From Leucaena leucocephala (taxonomy: Eukaryota > Streptophyta > Magnoliopsida > Fabales > Fabaceae), in the NCBI GenBank assembly GCA_037074615.1, contig CM073527.1:9078848-9142847 (forward strand): 64,000 nt of DNA, given 5' to 3'. Positions 34,540 through 46,887 of this stretch are shown here, one piece after another (position 1 is the stretch's first letter; every line of letters begins with the position of its first letter). The translations under genes were made by a program, and so were the position numbers. The notes under the pieces were generated by a model. It saw only the letters and a list, made by a program, of their open reading frames with translations, had not been told where the DNA came from and did no database searches.

Positions 34540-35930
34540 GAAGATAAAATAAAACTATATTTTGTCCATAAAAATTTATTCAATTTCAAAATAATCTCCA
34601 TAATATAAGTTATTTATAGATATTAGGTCCAAAAAGTAATTTAAGTTTATAATTATAATATAGTCCTTATCATTAAATACTATTTTAATAGGGTTAAATT
34701 GTAAATTTATACAGTAAGTTTTAACTTAAGAATGCTAGGTATTAAAAAGTCTTTTTTAGATTTAATGTCGTCTCGAAAGTTTTTAAATCGTAATAATATC
34801 TTCGTAGCCATTATTCAGTTAAATTTGACTGTTAATTGAATAAATTTGTTCAGTTGGAAGGTCCATGTATTATTCATTTTATTTTTTTTAGGTTAAAGTG
34901 CAAACTAATTTTAGAGATGACATGCAATTAACACCTTAAAATATTTAAATTGTTTCAATGTTGCCCTTTCACTAATAAAACACAAACTTTTGTTTGATAC
35001 ATGTCACATAAATTTTTTATTTTGACATATTATTATTTAAAAGATCATATATGTAATATTATTTGAATAAATTATACTAAATAAACTATAAAATTTTTCA
35101 ATTTTCACATATGAAGTATATACAATGTCAATTTAAAGGTTTATTCAGTACTTTTTTAAAATAATATGATATATGCGACCTTTTAAATAATAATATGTTA
35201 AAATAAAAAATTTATGTAATATTTATCGGATATAAATTTGTATTTCTGTCAGTGAAATAGCGAAATGTTATCAATTTAAATATTTTAGGATGCCGATTGC
35301 ACCTCTAAAATTAGTTTTGAGGTACTAATCACACTTTTAAATATTTTAAGGCGCTAATTGCTCATCTGAAATTACTTTAGTATGCTGGATATACCTTTAC
35401 CCTAATTATAATATAGTCCCTATCGTTGAATATTATTTTAATAGGGTTAAGTTGTAAATTTACATAGGAAGGTTTAACATAGGAGTGCTAGGTATTAAGA
35501 AGTTTTTTTAGGTTTAATGTTGCCCTGAAAATTTTTAAATCATAGTAATATCGCCTTGTCTATTATTCAGTTAAATTTGACTATTAATTAAGTATATTTG
35601 TTGAGTTTGAATGCCTATATGTTATCAACTTCATATTTTTTAGATTTAAGTATAAATTTATTTTATAAGTTTTTGCTTTTGAGCGTTGGGAATAAAAAAA
35701 CAATTTTTACTTTCAGTATCATTTTAAAATTTTTAAAATCGTAACAATCTCGCCATACTCAATATCCATATTAAATTTGATTGTTAGTTGACTAAATATG
35801 TTGAGTTGGCATGTCTATATATTATTCACATAATTTTTTTAAGTCGTATTTATAAATAAGAAAAAATATTTTAAAACATAAATGCATCACGTATGAGAAG
35901 GATTGGGGAATTCGAAGAGGTAGCATCTTG
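34540..35930. repeat. Diverged AT-rich repeat, unit 2
   Basis: It is collinear with unit 1 at an offset of about 2139 bp. TATTAGGTCCAAAAAGTAAT is shared exactly at 32484 and 34623. Unit 2 keeps about 100 bp near 35690-35800 that unit 1 lacks. A more distant relative is at 45600-46130. Confidence 0.7.
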
Positions 35931-36844
35931 TGTGATGAAGAGCACAAATTAAAGAGGTACCCATTTATCTTGTCCTTGCTAGAGTAGGGCAGTAGAGGAT
36001 TATTGGCAGCCTTGTTATCGACAATCTCCTTCAATATCTCCTGCATCTACTAATCGAATATTCTTATTCATTATTCATTGGAGAACGTTATCTCCTCCTC
36101 CATTTTCAATTCAACTGTGTGGATTTGAGTAAATTGAAACTTAGTAGGTACTCTGCCCTTTTGAAAGAAGCATAAGTTCGAGATTATCAATTCTATTTGA
36201 GGGGGGTTATTATGTAATGTTTGGTAGGAACAAAAGTGTTTTTAATCATCTGTCAACAAAAATTATAGCCAGGAAGATTTTAGCAATCTTTTGTATGAAG
36301 AAGGCAAAATCATCAAAATCCATGTTTTTATAGAACCAGTGGTAAAGCAAATGATCTAGTAATTCTACGAAAAGTTAGAGAAAAAGAAAACAACAAACCA
36401 CAAGTGAAAGTCATCATCCCGACGATACTTCTATGCAGCCTTAACCATTATATATTACCATTCCATAAAAATTCCCTGTGGTTCGTATCCATAATATATT
36501 CTGAGAGTCTCTAGAACAATTTATTCACCTAAAATAAATAAATAAAAAACAAAAGTATACTTTTAGTCTTCTAACTTTATATTTCTTGATCCCTTTATAA
36601 CTTCTATTTTCAATCTTTTAACCCTAACGTATTTGGTATCAAATGATTATTTCTATCCCAATCATTTTTATTTTTTGAAAATTAAACATAATATCTCAAC
36701 ATTTGAGAATGTTTTGTCAATATTTAAAATTATAGTGGCAGCATTTTTTGTTAATGAAACTAAGGGTGTCAGGGTTAGATGATTAAAAAAACATTTTATA
36801 AAATTAAAGAATCAATTAAAAAAAAGTGAGGTTAAAGGAGGGTA
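35931..36844. other. Spacer, no gene recognised
   Basis: A minus frame at 35822-36046 (MQEILKEIVDNKAANNPLL start) has no recognised family. The rest is AT-rich. Confidence 0.35.
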
Positions 36845-37165
36845 TGTTATTGATTCAAGAACGAGAGAGAGAGAGAGAGAAGAACAGGGAGTTTTGGGGA
36901 AAATAGAGGGAATCAAGAGGGAAAAAACGAGAACAGAGGGTAGAAGGCAGAATTAGACTGAATAATACGCTGCGCATTACTGATCAAAACATAATCGACA
37001 ATATCCCTGTAGTGATCTATTTATAGCCGATAACTAACATAATTGTCCCTAACGGCTATAATCCAAACTCATTAACAATAATTCTTATTTACCTATCAGT
37101 AACTCATTAACTGTTACTAACTAAATTCAATTATTATTTACATATCAAAGGATCAAAGGTATACT
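36845..37165 (-). repeat. LTR-like fragment, minus strand
   Basis: On the minus strand, GGCTATAAATAGATCACTAC (TATA-like, near 37015-37034) is followed by a CT/GA microsatellite (36867-36883) and TTCTTGAATCAATAACAT. This order (TATA, leader, pyrimidine tract) is common at the 3' half of copia LTRs. No partner or coding region was found. Confidence 0.45.
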
Positions 37166-37286
37166 TTTGCCTCAATAAAAACATCGAAAACAAAGGGTTG
37201 ATGGTAAAAATACCACATTACTCGCTGTTTACTGATTGCTATGAAGTAGAAGTGAAACAAGAGCATTAAGCAGCTGCATTACTTGC

Positions 37287-37431
37287 CTTTCCATTGTTAT
37301 CACTATCAAAGCAGTGGATCATGTCAGATAATTCCTTGTCTGTCCACACAAAATCTTGAGCTGCAGCAACTCTTTGTAAATCCCTCGTTGTTACACTTCC
37401 TTTGCCTGTTTCCTCATCAGCGATTAACAAT
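37287..37431 (-). CDS. EF-hand exon of the relic
   Basis: 145 bp between TTTCAG and an AAAG|GCAAGT donor. GC-AG introns typically have exactly this strong consensus. DSDNNGK supplies loop positions 1, 3, 5 and 6 of an EF-hand; the rest of the loop should lie in the next exon, which I did not find. Read through the donor, the frame stops after five codons. Confidence 0.72.
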
Positions 37432-37963
37432 CTGAAAATGAATATAAGACATTCAGCAAAAGGCTACTTTTTTCTTTCATAGTGAGATAACCATTTATTA
37501 TAGCATTTGCAGAAAGTGGCTCCCAAGGCCAATGGTTGCATTCTATGCTTTGTGAAAACCTTTCAATGAATTTTCACCCATTTACAAGAATAAAAGGTAG
37601 TGTTCACCTTATTCTTTTTCTCGTTAAAATAATGGGACCCAAAATGAATGGCTTATAAAGAATGATGTAACCTTAAAGTGGACACTTTTTTGCAATAATG
37701 TATCTCAATTTGAATAGAGCATACATGATACATCTACTCCATTCTATATATGTGATACTAGTTAATGTGCTTCCCATGATCTTTGTGCCATTTTTGTCCT
37801 TGCCTCAACAAACATAAATGGCAGCAACAGAAATTACCATCAATCTCAAAGAAGTGTACAACGACTTCACCCTCATCCATTTTGCAGCCGACTAGTAAAC
37901 TGTTGACGAAGATCAAATTATTAGAATAAAAACCACCAATAGATAAATTAATTGTAAGGATTA
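37432..37963. other. Intron of the EF-hand relic, left of copia C
   Basis: No exon was assigned. A minus frame at 37830-37915 reads MDEGEVVVHFFEIDG but has no clear splice borders or family. Confidence 0.35.
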
Positions 37964-37968
37964 AAAAC

Positions 37969-38249
37969 TGTTGGCGTAGACCTAATGGGCCTATGGGCCT
38001 AATATCCTAGGGTATCTTAGCTGATTTATGTGTTTAAAACACCTGATTTCTTTCTTGATTTAGTTGAGTCTACAATCTTGGAATTAATACCAGATTTTGT
38101 GGTACTTTATTCTTGATTTGATTTATAATCTTAGGCTAGAATCTTGGCCTATTTCTCTATTTTAATTGAGAGCTTGTATCTATTTATAGTCAGTGAATAT
38201 TGGTATAATACTTACACTTGCAAACCAAAATACTCTAATTCTTAACTTA
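37969..38249 (+). repeat. 5' LTR of copia C
   Basis: It starts TGTTGGCGTAGACC and ends AATTCTTAACTTA; the 3' copy ends ACTTCA, so one base is lost at the 5' copy's end. Directly after it comes TAGTATCAAAGCC (38250-38262), a primer-binding site for initiator Met tRNA with two changes. Confidence 0.9.
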
Positions 38250-38398
38250 TAGTATCAAAGCCATGATACAGTTCGGATTTGGCTTCAATACCGAGAGCCA
38301 TGGTGCTCAATCAACCCAGAAAATTATTCTGATGGGTTTGACAACTGCAACCCAACCAATAAATCACACAGACTGATTCCAACTCTGTCTCCATCAAC

Positions 38399-39170
38399 AT
38401 CCATCGGTTGGATGGAGAAAATTATGTACAAAGGGTTAACAGTGTACGTCACTATGTCATGGGTACGGGGAAATACGGATATCTCACAGATTCCATATTT
38501 ACCGATTAGAAGCATGCAACCTAGGAGGCAGAGAACTCAATGGTTCAAGTGTGGCTAATCAATTCTGTGACCACCAAAATCAGCAGCCACTTCTCGCTCT
38601 TCATGATAGCAAAGGAAGTCTGGACTGTAGCCCAAGACATGTTTACTTCACATAAAAATAAAGCTGCGGTGCTAGAGATTGAGGGCTCATTCATGATTCC
38701 AAGAAAGGTAACCACTCTGTCACACAATATTACACTGAATTGTTTATTAAATGGCAACAACTTGATGCATATGATGTGCACAAGTACAAACCCTTGATGA
38801 TGCAGCTCTCTACAAAAAGATAAAGAAGAGCAGAGAATCTTCAAATTTCTCCTTGACCTGGATGGTTGGTTAGAGGAAGTAAGGGGTAAAATCATGAGTC
38901 AAGAGATTCTACCCTCAATACGTGAAGTTTTCTTCATTGTTTGAGCTGGGGAGAGCAAAAAGACGCTAACTTCAAGAGACTCCTTTACTGAAGCACAGCT
39001 TAATATAATAATGACAAAAGGTGGGTTGCAAGGAGACAAAAACAAACAGAATAAATTATGTGACCACTGCATAAAGAAGGGACACACAAGATAAATTTAC
39101 TGGAAGTTGCATGGAAAGCCTCCTAAAAAGGGAAGACAAGAGGGAAAAGCAATCTCGGATCTGGATCTAG
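38399..39170 (+). pseudogene. copia C gag
   Basis: It reads LDGENYVQRV-like text at 38405, then VWLINSVTTKISSHFSLF and AKEVWTVAQDMFTSHKNKA (UBN2-type gag). The zinc knuckle CDHCIKKGHTR lacks its last Cys: Tyr follows a stop at that place (39050-39105). Several stops and frameshifts are present. Confidence 0.8.
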
Positions 39171-39289
39171 ATTAAACAAAGAAGTTGAATTTTTTAGAAA
39201 GATACTTGAAAAAGATGAGGCTCCAGAAAAGGTGATCTCTTCATGATATGTTGCCCACACAGGGACAACCATTTTGGCCATAAAAACTA

Positions 39290-39560
39290 ATGTTCATCAC
39301 AAAACTCTTTAGATTTTTGTTTCCGAAACTACTTATATATGACTGGGAATCAAGATTCATTGACTGATATAAGGCCTTGTACCTTGAATATATTTATTCA
39401 AGTGGCTGATGGAAAATCTGTTAAGGTTGAAGGCTTTGGTAGAACACATATAAATGATAAATTAATTCTGTACAATGTTTTTTATGCACCTGAATTAAAG
39501 TGCGGCCCTTTTTCTTGTGAGAACAATAGCCCAGACTCAAAATTGTGATGTTCATTTTTT
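39290..39560 (+). pseudogene. copia C protease remnant
   Basis: Only the part after the active site is clear: MTGNQDSLTDI and VADGKSVKVEGFGRTHI, then LYNVFYAPELKCG. The D-S-G motif cannot be read just upstream. Confidence 0.75.
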
Positions 39561-40603
39561 TGCTATTGAATGTCTATTTCAGGATCTGGAGTTAGGGAAA
39601 ACGATTGGTGTAGCCAAGATCTTAGAAGGATTTACTGTTTGGAAACCTATCAACAAAAGTAGTCTCCTGAAAAGAAGATTTATTTGCTCTATTTGTTGTT
39701 TCATCAAATAAAGATGTGTTACTATGGCACTATAGATTAGGCCACCCCAGTTTTCATTATATGTCCAAACTTTTTCCTCAGTTTATGAATGAAGATGCCC
39801 TGTCTTCTTCATGTGAATTTTATCAGCTTGCTAAACATACTAGAAAAACTTACAAAACTCACCTTGATCAATTCTCCCAACCTTTCAATCTGATCCATAG
39901 TGACATATGGGGACCGTCATAGATTACATCCCTATCAAATTCAAAATGGTTTGTCACATTTATAGATAATCACACACGGCTCGCATGGGTTTACTTCAAT
40001 GAGAGAAAAATCTGATCTTCCTTCTACTTTCATAAATTTTTACAAAATGATTACAACACAATTCCAAACCCCAATTCGAACTCTAAGAAGCAATAATGGG
40101 AGGGAATACATGAGTGGGACCCTAAACAATTATCTTAAAGACCATGGGATTCACCACCAAACAAGTTGTGTAAATACCCCTCAACAAAATGGGACTGCAT
40201 AAAGGAAAAACAGACACATTCTAGAGGTAACCCGAGCCATAATGCTCACTCATAATGTTCCTAAATATTATTGGGGAGAAGCTATCCTCACAGCTGTTTA
40301 TCTAATATAAACCAAATGCCTTCTAAGATTCTTAATTTTGAAACTCCCATAACCATCCTCACCAAGTACTATCTAAACACCACTCTTATCACCGAAATTC
40401 CCATGAAAGTGTTTGGATGCCTAGCCTATGTTCACACTCTCACCAAATACAAACTTGACCCACAAGCTATTAAATGTACTTTTCTGGGGTATTCAACCTC
40501 TCAGGGTTATATGTGTTATTCTCTTACCTTAAGAAAGTTTTTTGTTACCATGGATGTCACCTTTGAGGAAAACTTAGGTTACTATCAGAATTCTCCCATT
40601 TAG
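39540..40603 (+). pseudogene. copia C integrase
   Basis: LWHYRLGHPSFHYMSKLFPQ with CEFYQLAKH (one zinc Cys is replaced by Tyr) is followed by LIHSDIWGPS, RSNNGREYMSG (expected D read as N), and QNGTA with a stop at 40200-40202. The C-terminal part reads VFGCLAYVHTLTKYKLDP and CTFLGYSTSQGY. Key residues and frames are lost. Confidence 0.88.
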
Positions 40604-41035
40604 GGGAGAACTTGAGGGAATGAGAGCCTTTAGATTCACCCCACAACACTGAAACAGTACCAAACAGCCCTAAAATATTCAAGAAACACCTTCCATGCCT
40701 ACTGTTTTTCCTACAATCAAAACTAACATACAAAACGAACAAACCAGACCTGAAACAAGCCAGATCCAAATTCCCTTCACAATGACTCACCAATGCCCAG
40801 TAACACATTGAATAGAGAGGAATAAGAAGGGGCAGATGATGAAGCGGAAGAAGACACTAATGAGAATCAACTTCCAAACAGTGATGCTCCCTCGGGCTCT
40901 GTGCAAAACTAAGAGTCCTCTCCAATCTCTAAGCCTAATGACCTTGGGTGGCCAATTGCCCTAAGAAAAGGGGTAAGACAGTGTACAAAGCACTCCATAA
41001 GTAACTTTATTTCATATGATAAGTTATCTTCTTGT

Positions 41036-42603
41036 ATGAGAAGTTTTGTTACCAGGATTGAAGAAGAAAAAATCACAGCTACCTTTGAAGAGGCAATAAA
41101 GGACCTAAGATGGTGTGAAGCCATAAATGAAGAACTGAGGGCTCAACAAAAATCAGACATGGAAAATCATGAAACTTCCTATAGGAAAAAAGGCAGTTGG
41201 ATGCAAGTGAGTATTCACAATCAAATAAAATCATGATGGTACAGTCAATAAGTTCAAGGCAAGACTTGTTGCCAAAGGGTACTCTCAAACTCAGGGCATT
41301 GACTACCAAGAGACATTTGCACTGGTGGCCAAATTGAATACCATTCGAATTCTTCTTTCACTGGTGGCTAATCTAGACTAACCATCACATCAGTTAGATG
41401 TGGAAAATGCATTTCTAAACGGAGATCTTGAGGAGATATACATGAAGATACCAAAAAATGTGGCTGAATACGGAAACAAGAATATGGCATGCAGATTGGA
41501 AAAATCCTTGTATAGGTGGAAACAATCACCAAGAGCATGATTCTAACAATTCACCAAAGTAGTGAAAGGGTCAGGATACACACAAGGCCAAGCTGACCAT
41601 ACTTTATTTGTGAACCATACAGGTACTAAGATATCAATTTTGATTGTGTATATTGATGATATCTTGGTGTCAGGAGATGATGTCGAAGAGATATTGAAGC
41701 TTAAAAAGACCTTAGCTACAACATTTGAAGTAAAGGATCTGGGAAGTCTAAGGTATTTTCTAGGGATAGAAATTGGTAGATCACGGCAGGGAATTACTGT
41801 CTCTCAAAGAAAGTATACCTTTGACTTACTCAAGGAAACAAGGATACTGGGGGCCAAACCTTCTCCAATACCAATGGATCGATCCATCAATCTTGAATAT
41901 AAAAAGGATGGAGTACCTGTAGATGCTAAAAGGTACCAAGCCAATTGGAAAACTAATCTACTTATCTCATACTAGACCTGACATAAGCTATGCAGCGAGC
42001 ATGGTTAGTCAGTTTTCATCACAGCCTCAAGAGCATCACATGGAAGCCATATACACTATTCTGAGGTATCTAAAAAGGACACCAGGAAGGGGAATCTTCT
42101 TTGGTAAGACGGATTGCAAAGGAATAGTGATATACACAAATGCTGAACATGGAAGAGAATTCGAGAAGAGAAGATCATCAAGTGGTTACTTCATCTTTGT
42201 GTGGGTTAATATAGTAACATGGAGGAATAAAAAACATTCTTTTGTGTCACGGAGTACTGCTAAAGCCGAACTCAGGACTATGGCAGATAGAGTTTGTGAA
42301 GGCATGTGGATTACACATGTCTTAGAGGAATTGAAAATCAGTACACAATTCCCTATGAAGATGTGGTGCGATAGCGTGGCAGCCTTTCAAATGATCCACA
42401 ACTCGGTCTATCATGATAGGACTAAACATGTGGAGATTGATAAGCATTTTATGAAAGAAAAAATTGAGTCAAAAATCATTAATTTGTCCCATATAAGGTC
42501 CAATGCTCAAGTGGCAGATGTTCTCACTAAATCATTGGATAGAGGTAAATTTGAATTCTTTAGAGGCAAGCTGGGTATGTTAGATATTTACTTGCCAACT
42601 TGA
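41036..42603 (+). pseudogene. copia C reverse transcriptase and RNase H
   Basis: RT segments read ARLVAKGYSQTQGIDYQETF, QLDVENAFLNGDLEEIYMKI and KQSPRA. An intact catalytic box lies in ILIVYIDDILVSGDD (41635-41685). The connection and RNase H frame (41923-42603) reads RPDISYAASMVSQFSSQPQE, TWRNKKHSFVSRSTAKAELR and QVADVLTKSL, and ends DIYLPT. The 226-codon RNase H frame is open, but upstream frames have stops and shifts (near 41380, 41540 and 41930). Confidence 0.92.
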
Positions 42604-42610
42604 GGGGGAG

Positions 42611-42895
42611 TGTTGGTGCAAACCTAATGGGCCTATGGGCGTAATATCCTAGGGTATCCTAGCTGATTTCTGTGTTTAAAACACCTTATTTCTTTCCTGA
42701 TTTAGTTGAGCCTACAAGCTTGGAATTAATACCAAATTTCATGGTATTTTATTCTTGATTTGATTCTGCTGTAATCTTAGGCTAGAATCTCACTGATCTC
42801 TCTATTTTAATTGAGAGCATGTAATTATTTATGGTCAGTGAATATTGGAATAATACTTACGCTTCCAAACCAAAATACTCTAATTCTGAACTTCA
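42611..42895 (+). repeat. 3' LTR of copia C
   Basis: It follows the polypurine tract GAGGGGGAG (42602-42610) and runs TGTTGGTGCAAACC to CTGAACTTCA. AAAAC follows at 42896-42900. Confidence 0.9.
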
Positions 42896-43168
42896 AAAAC
42901 AAAGCCATGCATACAAATCGATTTTTTGTTCTTCCTTCTCCCCTTATCTTCTTGTATGTGATTCTTTCCCTTTGTATCCACATGTGCAGTATTTGCTACA
43001 TGTTTGTCAGCAAAACATGGGCCTTCAGTAGAGTCTTGTAGTGAAAGAGCAATTGCCTATTAACAAATATCAGACATTTAAGATGTATTAATTGATAGCA
43101 TCAATCTGTTCAGCAATGTGGCAAGAAAGCTTAGGATCTATGAGAAACGAGAAATAGGACATAAATAC

Positions 43169-43267
43169 CTTCTTCCAAGCTTCATCTTCATCATCAATGT
43201 GATATGAATTATTGCAAGGGTCCTTCCTAGAAACTCTAGCTTTTGGTTTTGAACTTTTTTTCTTCAC
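43169..43267 (-). CDS. Exon 2 of the EF-hand relic
   Basis: 99 bp (33 codons) between TTGCAG and GTATTT, phase 0 at both ends, open throughout. It is Lys-rich, then acidic (HIDDEDEAWKK). Confidence 0.7.
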
Positions 43268-45055
43268 CTGCAATTGGTATTAACAAAATGTAACTGTAAA
43301 TGTAAAGCATGTGTATTGTGCTGATGAAATGGCATAGTGCCAGATAAGAGAAATTTAGTTTAATTACTTTCTCATCAAGAACTTGCATAAAACAATTTCA
43401 TTAGAGCAAGAAGATATCTAGGAAAGCATAGCTTTATGAGTGCTGCCAAAACAGATAGTAATGAATAAAATGTCATATGAAATTAAGCTTCTCAAAGAAA
43501 TGGAATTTAGTAAACAGATTTCAAATGCAATCCTTAATTGTCACAGAACAGAACCGAGCAATTTTTTATCTTCCTTTAGGTTAATCCTACATTCCCAGCA
43601 TATAAAATCAATTTAATGTTTCTAAAATAAGGAACAATACAAGACGTTTGCCATAAGATTTATGGAAGCTTACATACAGATTGTAAATAGTATAAATGCT
43701 ATCAGCTGAAATTCATAATCAGATATAACTAGAATAATAAATGAGTTATGAGTCTAAGAAGAATGAAATAAATTCACTAGAAGTAGAGTATTGGCAAAAT
43801 AATTAAAATGAAAAGGCTGCTAGGCTAAAATCCTTTCTTTCATATAAAAATATCAACTGAATTTGTTCTTGATTCATAGTCTGATATCAGACCTATCATT
43901 CTGTAAGGGCCCAAGCAAATAGCTAAACAAGCAACACATGTGAATCCCAACCATATCTCTGAAAGGCTTTGCAAATGATATACAAATTAAGAAATATAGA
44001 TCATTTATGTTTTTTACAAATGTTCCTAGCAATGACTTGGGTACTACATCCCTCACCCCACTCAATATCCTAATGTCTGTCATGCTGCACTTATTGAGAT
44101 GACACATTAAGTATTTTTGTGGTTCATGCACTATATAACAAGACCATTCCATTAGAACTCATCAGCCCAATCATAAAGCTTACTAGTAACTATTCTTCAC
44201 AAATTCTATGCAACTTTGATCTTGGGAAATCTGAACTCTTCCTTCAAGTAGATTCTTGATTTAGTTGAATGCTAGTCATGGTTTATTTTTTAACACTTTA
44301 TACTTTACTATTAATGAACTTTTACTTGCCACAAAACCAAACAAACAGTAAAAGTTGATTGACTAGTGTGATGTCTGCACTCTGCACAAGAATAAGATTT
44401 TGCTAGTATAATCCATAAAATAAAAGCAAAAGGTGAAGTATTTCAGCAGAGATATTAATCTGTCTAGCAAGAAATAGAGACTTTATATCCATAGCATAAT
44501 AAAACTGGAATTAACATGGAAGGAAAGCACAGAGATGGAGAATCTGTCCTAATACTTTCAAATCTTCCTCATGTCATGCACACCACTAACCATGAACAAA
44601 ATAAGTTTATCTTTGTTGGCATTGTCATTTTCTTATGTTTCAAAACATTAATTAAATAAACTGCCCCGAAAAATCAGGTGTCATATTTTCTTTTGGCCAT
44701 ACTCGTTACGATTCCATTAATATCACTGCAGTGGCCTAATGAAATTTTATATACAATGAAACCGTATATCTATTAGAGACATTGCGGAATATACGCATGA
44801 AGCTAAACTGAGGAAAGTTTTACAACCTAACGATATATGATTCACTTAGCAAAACTATTATCGGAGCAGAGGATTAGAAATTTCACTCACAAACAAACTG
44901 TTTTTTTTGCAACCAAGTCTGCAATAATAAAATTACTCACAAAAAATAATAGTTCCAGACAAACCGTAAGCCCAGATTCTAAGTTTTTCTTAATTGAGTA
45001 AAGAAAATAACATAGAATCACATGCAATTAAAGATGAAACATTTTCACTACCCAC
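43268..45055. other. Intron of the EF-hand relic
   Basis: About 1.8 kb with no exon or repeat recognised. A frame at 43874-44152 (minus) shows no domain. Confidence 0.4.
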
Positions 45056-45258
45056 CTTCCTTTTTCTTGACAGGGAAGCTTTTTCACTGACAAAATCCTC
45101 ATCATCGTCATCGTCATATCATCATGCCCATCCTCTCCGCTCGAAGAACTTGATCTCGCTTCCGCATCATCAGGCACATATTCTTAATCGTCACCAACCT
45201 TCTTTTTCCCCTTCTTGTCGGTAACATTGTAATCTTGTCGCTTCAAAGAGGACGCCAT
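45056..45258 (-). pseudogene. Exon 1 of the EF-hand relic
   Basis: 203 bp from ATG to donor; 204 would keep the frame, matching the one-base loss in the GATGAT tract near 45110-45125. The first frame ends at TAA after GKKKVGDD. The second frame carries EDFVSEKASLSRKRK. Confidence 0.7.
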
Positions 45259-45558
45259 TTTGGGCAACCCTAGAGCCTCCAACCTTGCTCTGTTTCCCGC
45301 AATTTTTAGAGCCTCTGTTTCTCACACTTGGAAACGCCTTGAGGATGGTCATGGGTGGCAGCTTCAGTCTCCTCGGAGCTTTAATTCTCGTTCGCATCTT
45401 CAGATTCGGAACCAGATATATAGCTCTTTGGCATATTTCGCTTATGTGGGGGATGTGATTTTCATTAAAATTGACGAATTGAAGTAATCAAGTTAAAGAT
45501 TTTGGGCGGGTACCAGTCTGTGGAGTACTTCGGCCGGGTAAGCAAAGCAGATATATTA

Positions 45559-46130
45559 TTATTATTATTATTATTACTATTACTATTACTGCGGTTAACA
45601 TGAAATTTTACCCCAAAAATTTTAACTTATATTCATAGCAATCTTATGTTGAAAATTTTTAAATTATAATAATATTATTTAAGTATTATCTAAAATTAAA
45701 TTTGATCATTAGTTAAATAAAAATTTATATTTTTTAATTTTTTCTAATTTATAAATTTAATTTAAAAAATAAAATGAATAATATGTGAACTAGTTAAATC
45801 AACCTATTTGGTCAATTAACAAAATTGAACCTGGATAATAGTTAAAAGTATATTGAACCTAAAAAAGATTTTTAGATACCCAAAATTTCTGAGTGAAAAT
45901 TTTTAAAATAAATTTATACCTTAACCTAATAAAAGATGAAATATATGTCACGTAAACATGTCACATTAGTATATTAGTCAACAACAGTCAAACTTAATGT
46001 CAGATAACAGTCAAAGTGACATAGATTTAAAAACTTCTAAGATAATATTGCTCTTAAAAAACTTTCCTGCTAGCCATAATTTCTAGATAAAAAATTTTAA
46101 GATAAATTTACACTTTAACTTTTATTATTA
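45559..46130. repeat. ATT microsatellite and diverged AT-rich repeat
   Basis: An (ATT)n run at 45559-45580 is followed by phrases such as AAATTATAATAATATTATTT and TTAAATTTGATCATTAGTTA. These occur in the same order in the repeat units at 32400 and 34540, so it is a distant relative. No gene is seen. Confidence 0.5.
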
Positions 46131-46884
46131 TTACTATTATTTAGACTAAAAACATATATATTAATTTATTAGTTAAAAAAAATTAGAAAAAGACACAATG
46201 ATATTAGTTAAAAAAGGGTTCTATAGTTTACAATAGGACAAAGCACAAATAAAATGCTGAACAAAATTAAAAAAAAAAAAAGAATAAGGAAACAACTTTA
46301 ACATAAATTTAATAGGTAGAATTAACATACTAGTTGGTGGCATGACAAAAGAAAAACTTACAAAGTTACTTATAAGCCTTTTAATTTTTTTTTTACCTGT
46401 AAACTTGTAATCAAATGACAATAAACACTTCCTTTAAATATCTCCATAGAGTGAAGTTATGAGTTAGATCAACTTAAAATATCATCCTATAATTTATAAA
46501 TTTCACTCGCATCCCTATATTATAGTTGTCTCTCATGTGGCACTATAATATTTTTGCATCCTATTTCTTATGTATAATTGAGTTCTGTAATTAAAACATT
46601 TATTTTATTTTTGAATACAATTAGATGTATATGTTTTGATCAAATAATATTCGCATAGTATTGTTTATGATGTGATTATATCTTTTATATACTAATTTTA
46701 TCAAAAAAAAACAGAGAAAATTATGAATAAATCTTAATTAAGGGATTTATTTATAAATAAATCTTACAAATTTGTAAAAAATACTCTAAGTTGATATGGA
46801 ACTTGGTTAACTGTTATATTAATCTTATCAATAGAATGACACAAATACTCCTAGACACACCTCCTTTGATTGATGTTCTAGTGA
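46131..46884. other. AT-rich spacer, nothing recognised
   Basis: No gene or repeat end was identified. Confidence 0.35.
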
Positions 46885-46887
46885 CTA

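Larger units (their letters stand above)
37969..42895 (+). mobile_element. Complete but decayed Ty1/copia retrotransposon (copia C)
   Basis: 4927 bp with LTRs of 281 and 285 bp and the duplication AAAAC (37964-37968 and 42896-42900). It has the same gene order and the same RNase H ending (DIYLPT, stop, GAGGGGGAG) as copia A, so the two are of one lineage. Its LTRs differ at more than twenty positions by eye, so it is older than copia A. It lies antisense in an intron of the EF-hand relic. Confidence 0.93.
37287..45258 (-). pseudogene. EF-hand (centrin/calmodulin-like) gene, disrupted
   Basis: Three exons are seen on the minus strand. Exon 1 (45258-45056) starts MASSLKRQDYNVTDKKGKKK, then a stop (TAA where GAA is likely), an acidic stretch and a one-base shift; it ends SEKASLSRKRK at an AAG|GTGGGT donor. 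Exon 2 (43267-43169) joins in phase: KKKSSKPKARVSRKDPCNN and DEDEAWKK. A later exon (37431-37287) reads ADEETGKGSVTTRDLQRVAA and FDSDNNGK, half an EF-hand loop, and ends at a GC-type donor (AAAG|GCAAGT). The EF-hand part resembles centrins; the basic/acidic N terminus suggests a nuclear protein. The remaining exons were not found. A copia element sits in the intron. Premature stop plus frameshift point to a pseudogene. Confidence 0.7.

Noticed and set aside
35822..36046. Missing EF-hand relic exon
   Set aside because: The frame MQEILKEIVDNKAAN does not resemble an EF-hand continuation and lacks matching splice phase.
41923..42603. Functional RNase H gene
   Set aside because: The 226-codon frame is open, but it is the tail of a broken polyprotein with stops and shifts upstream.
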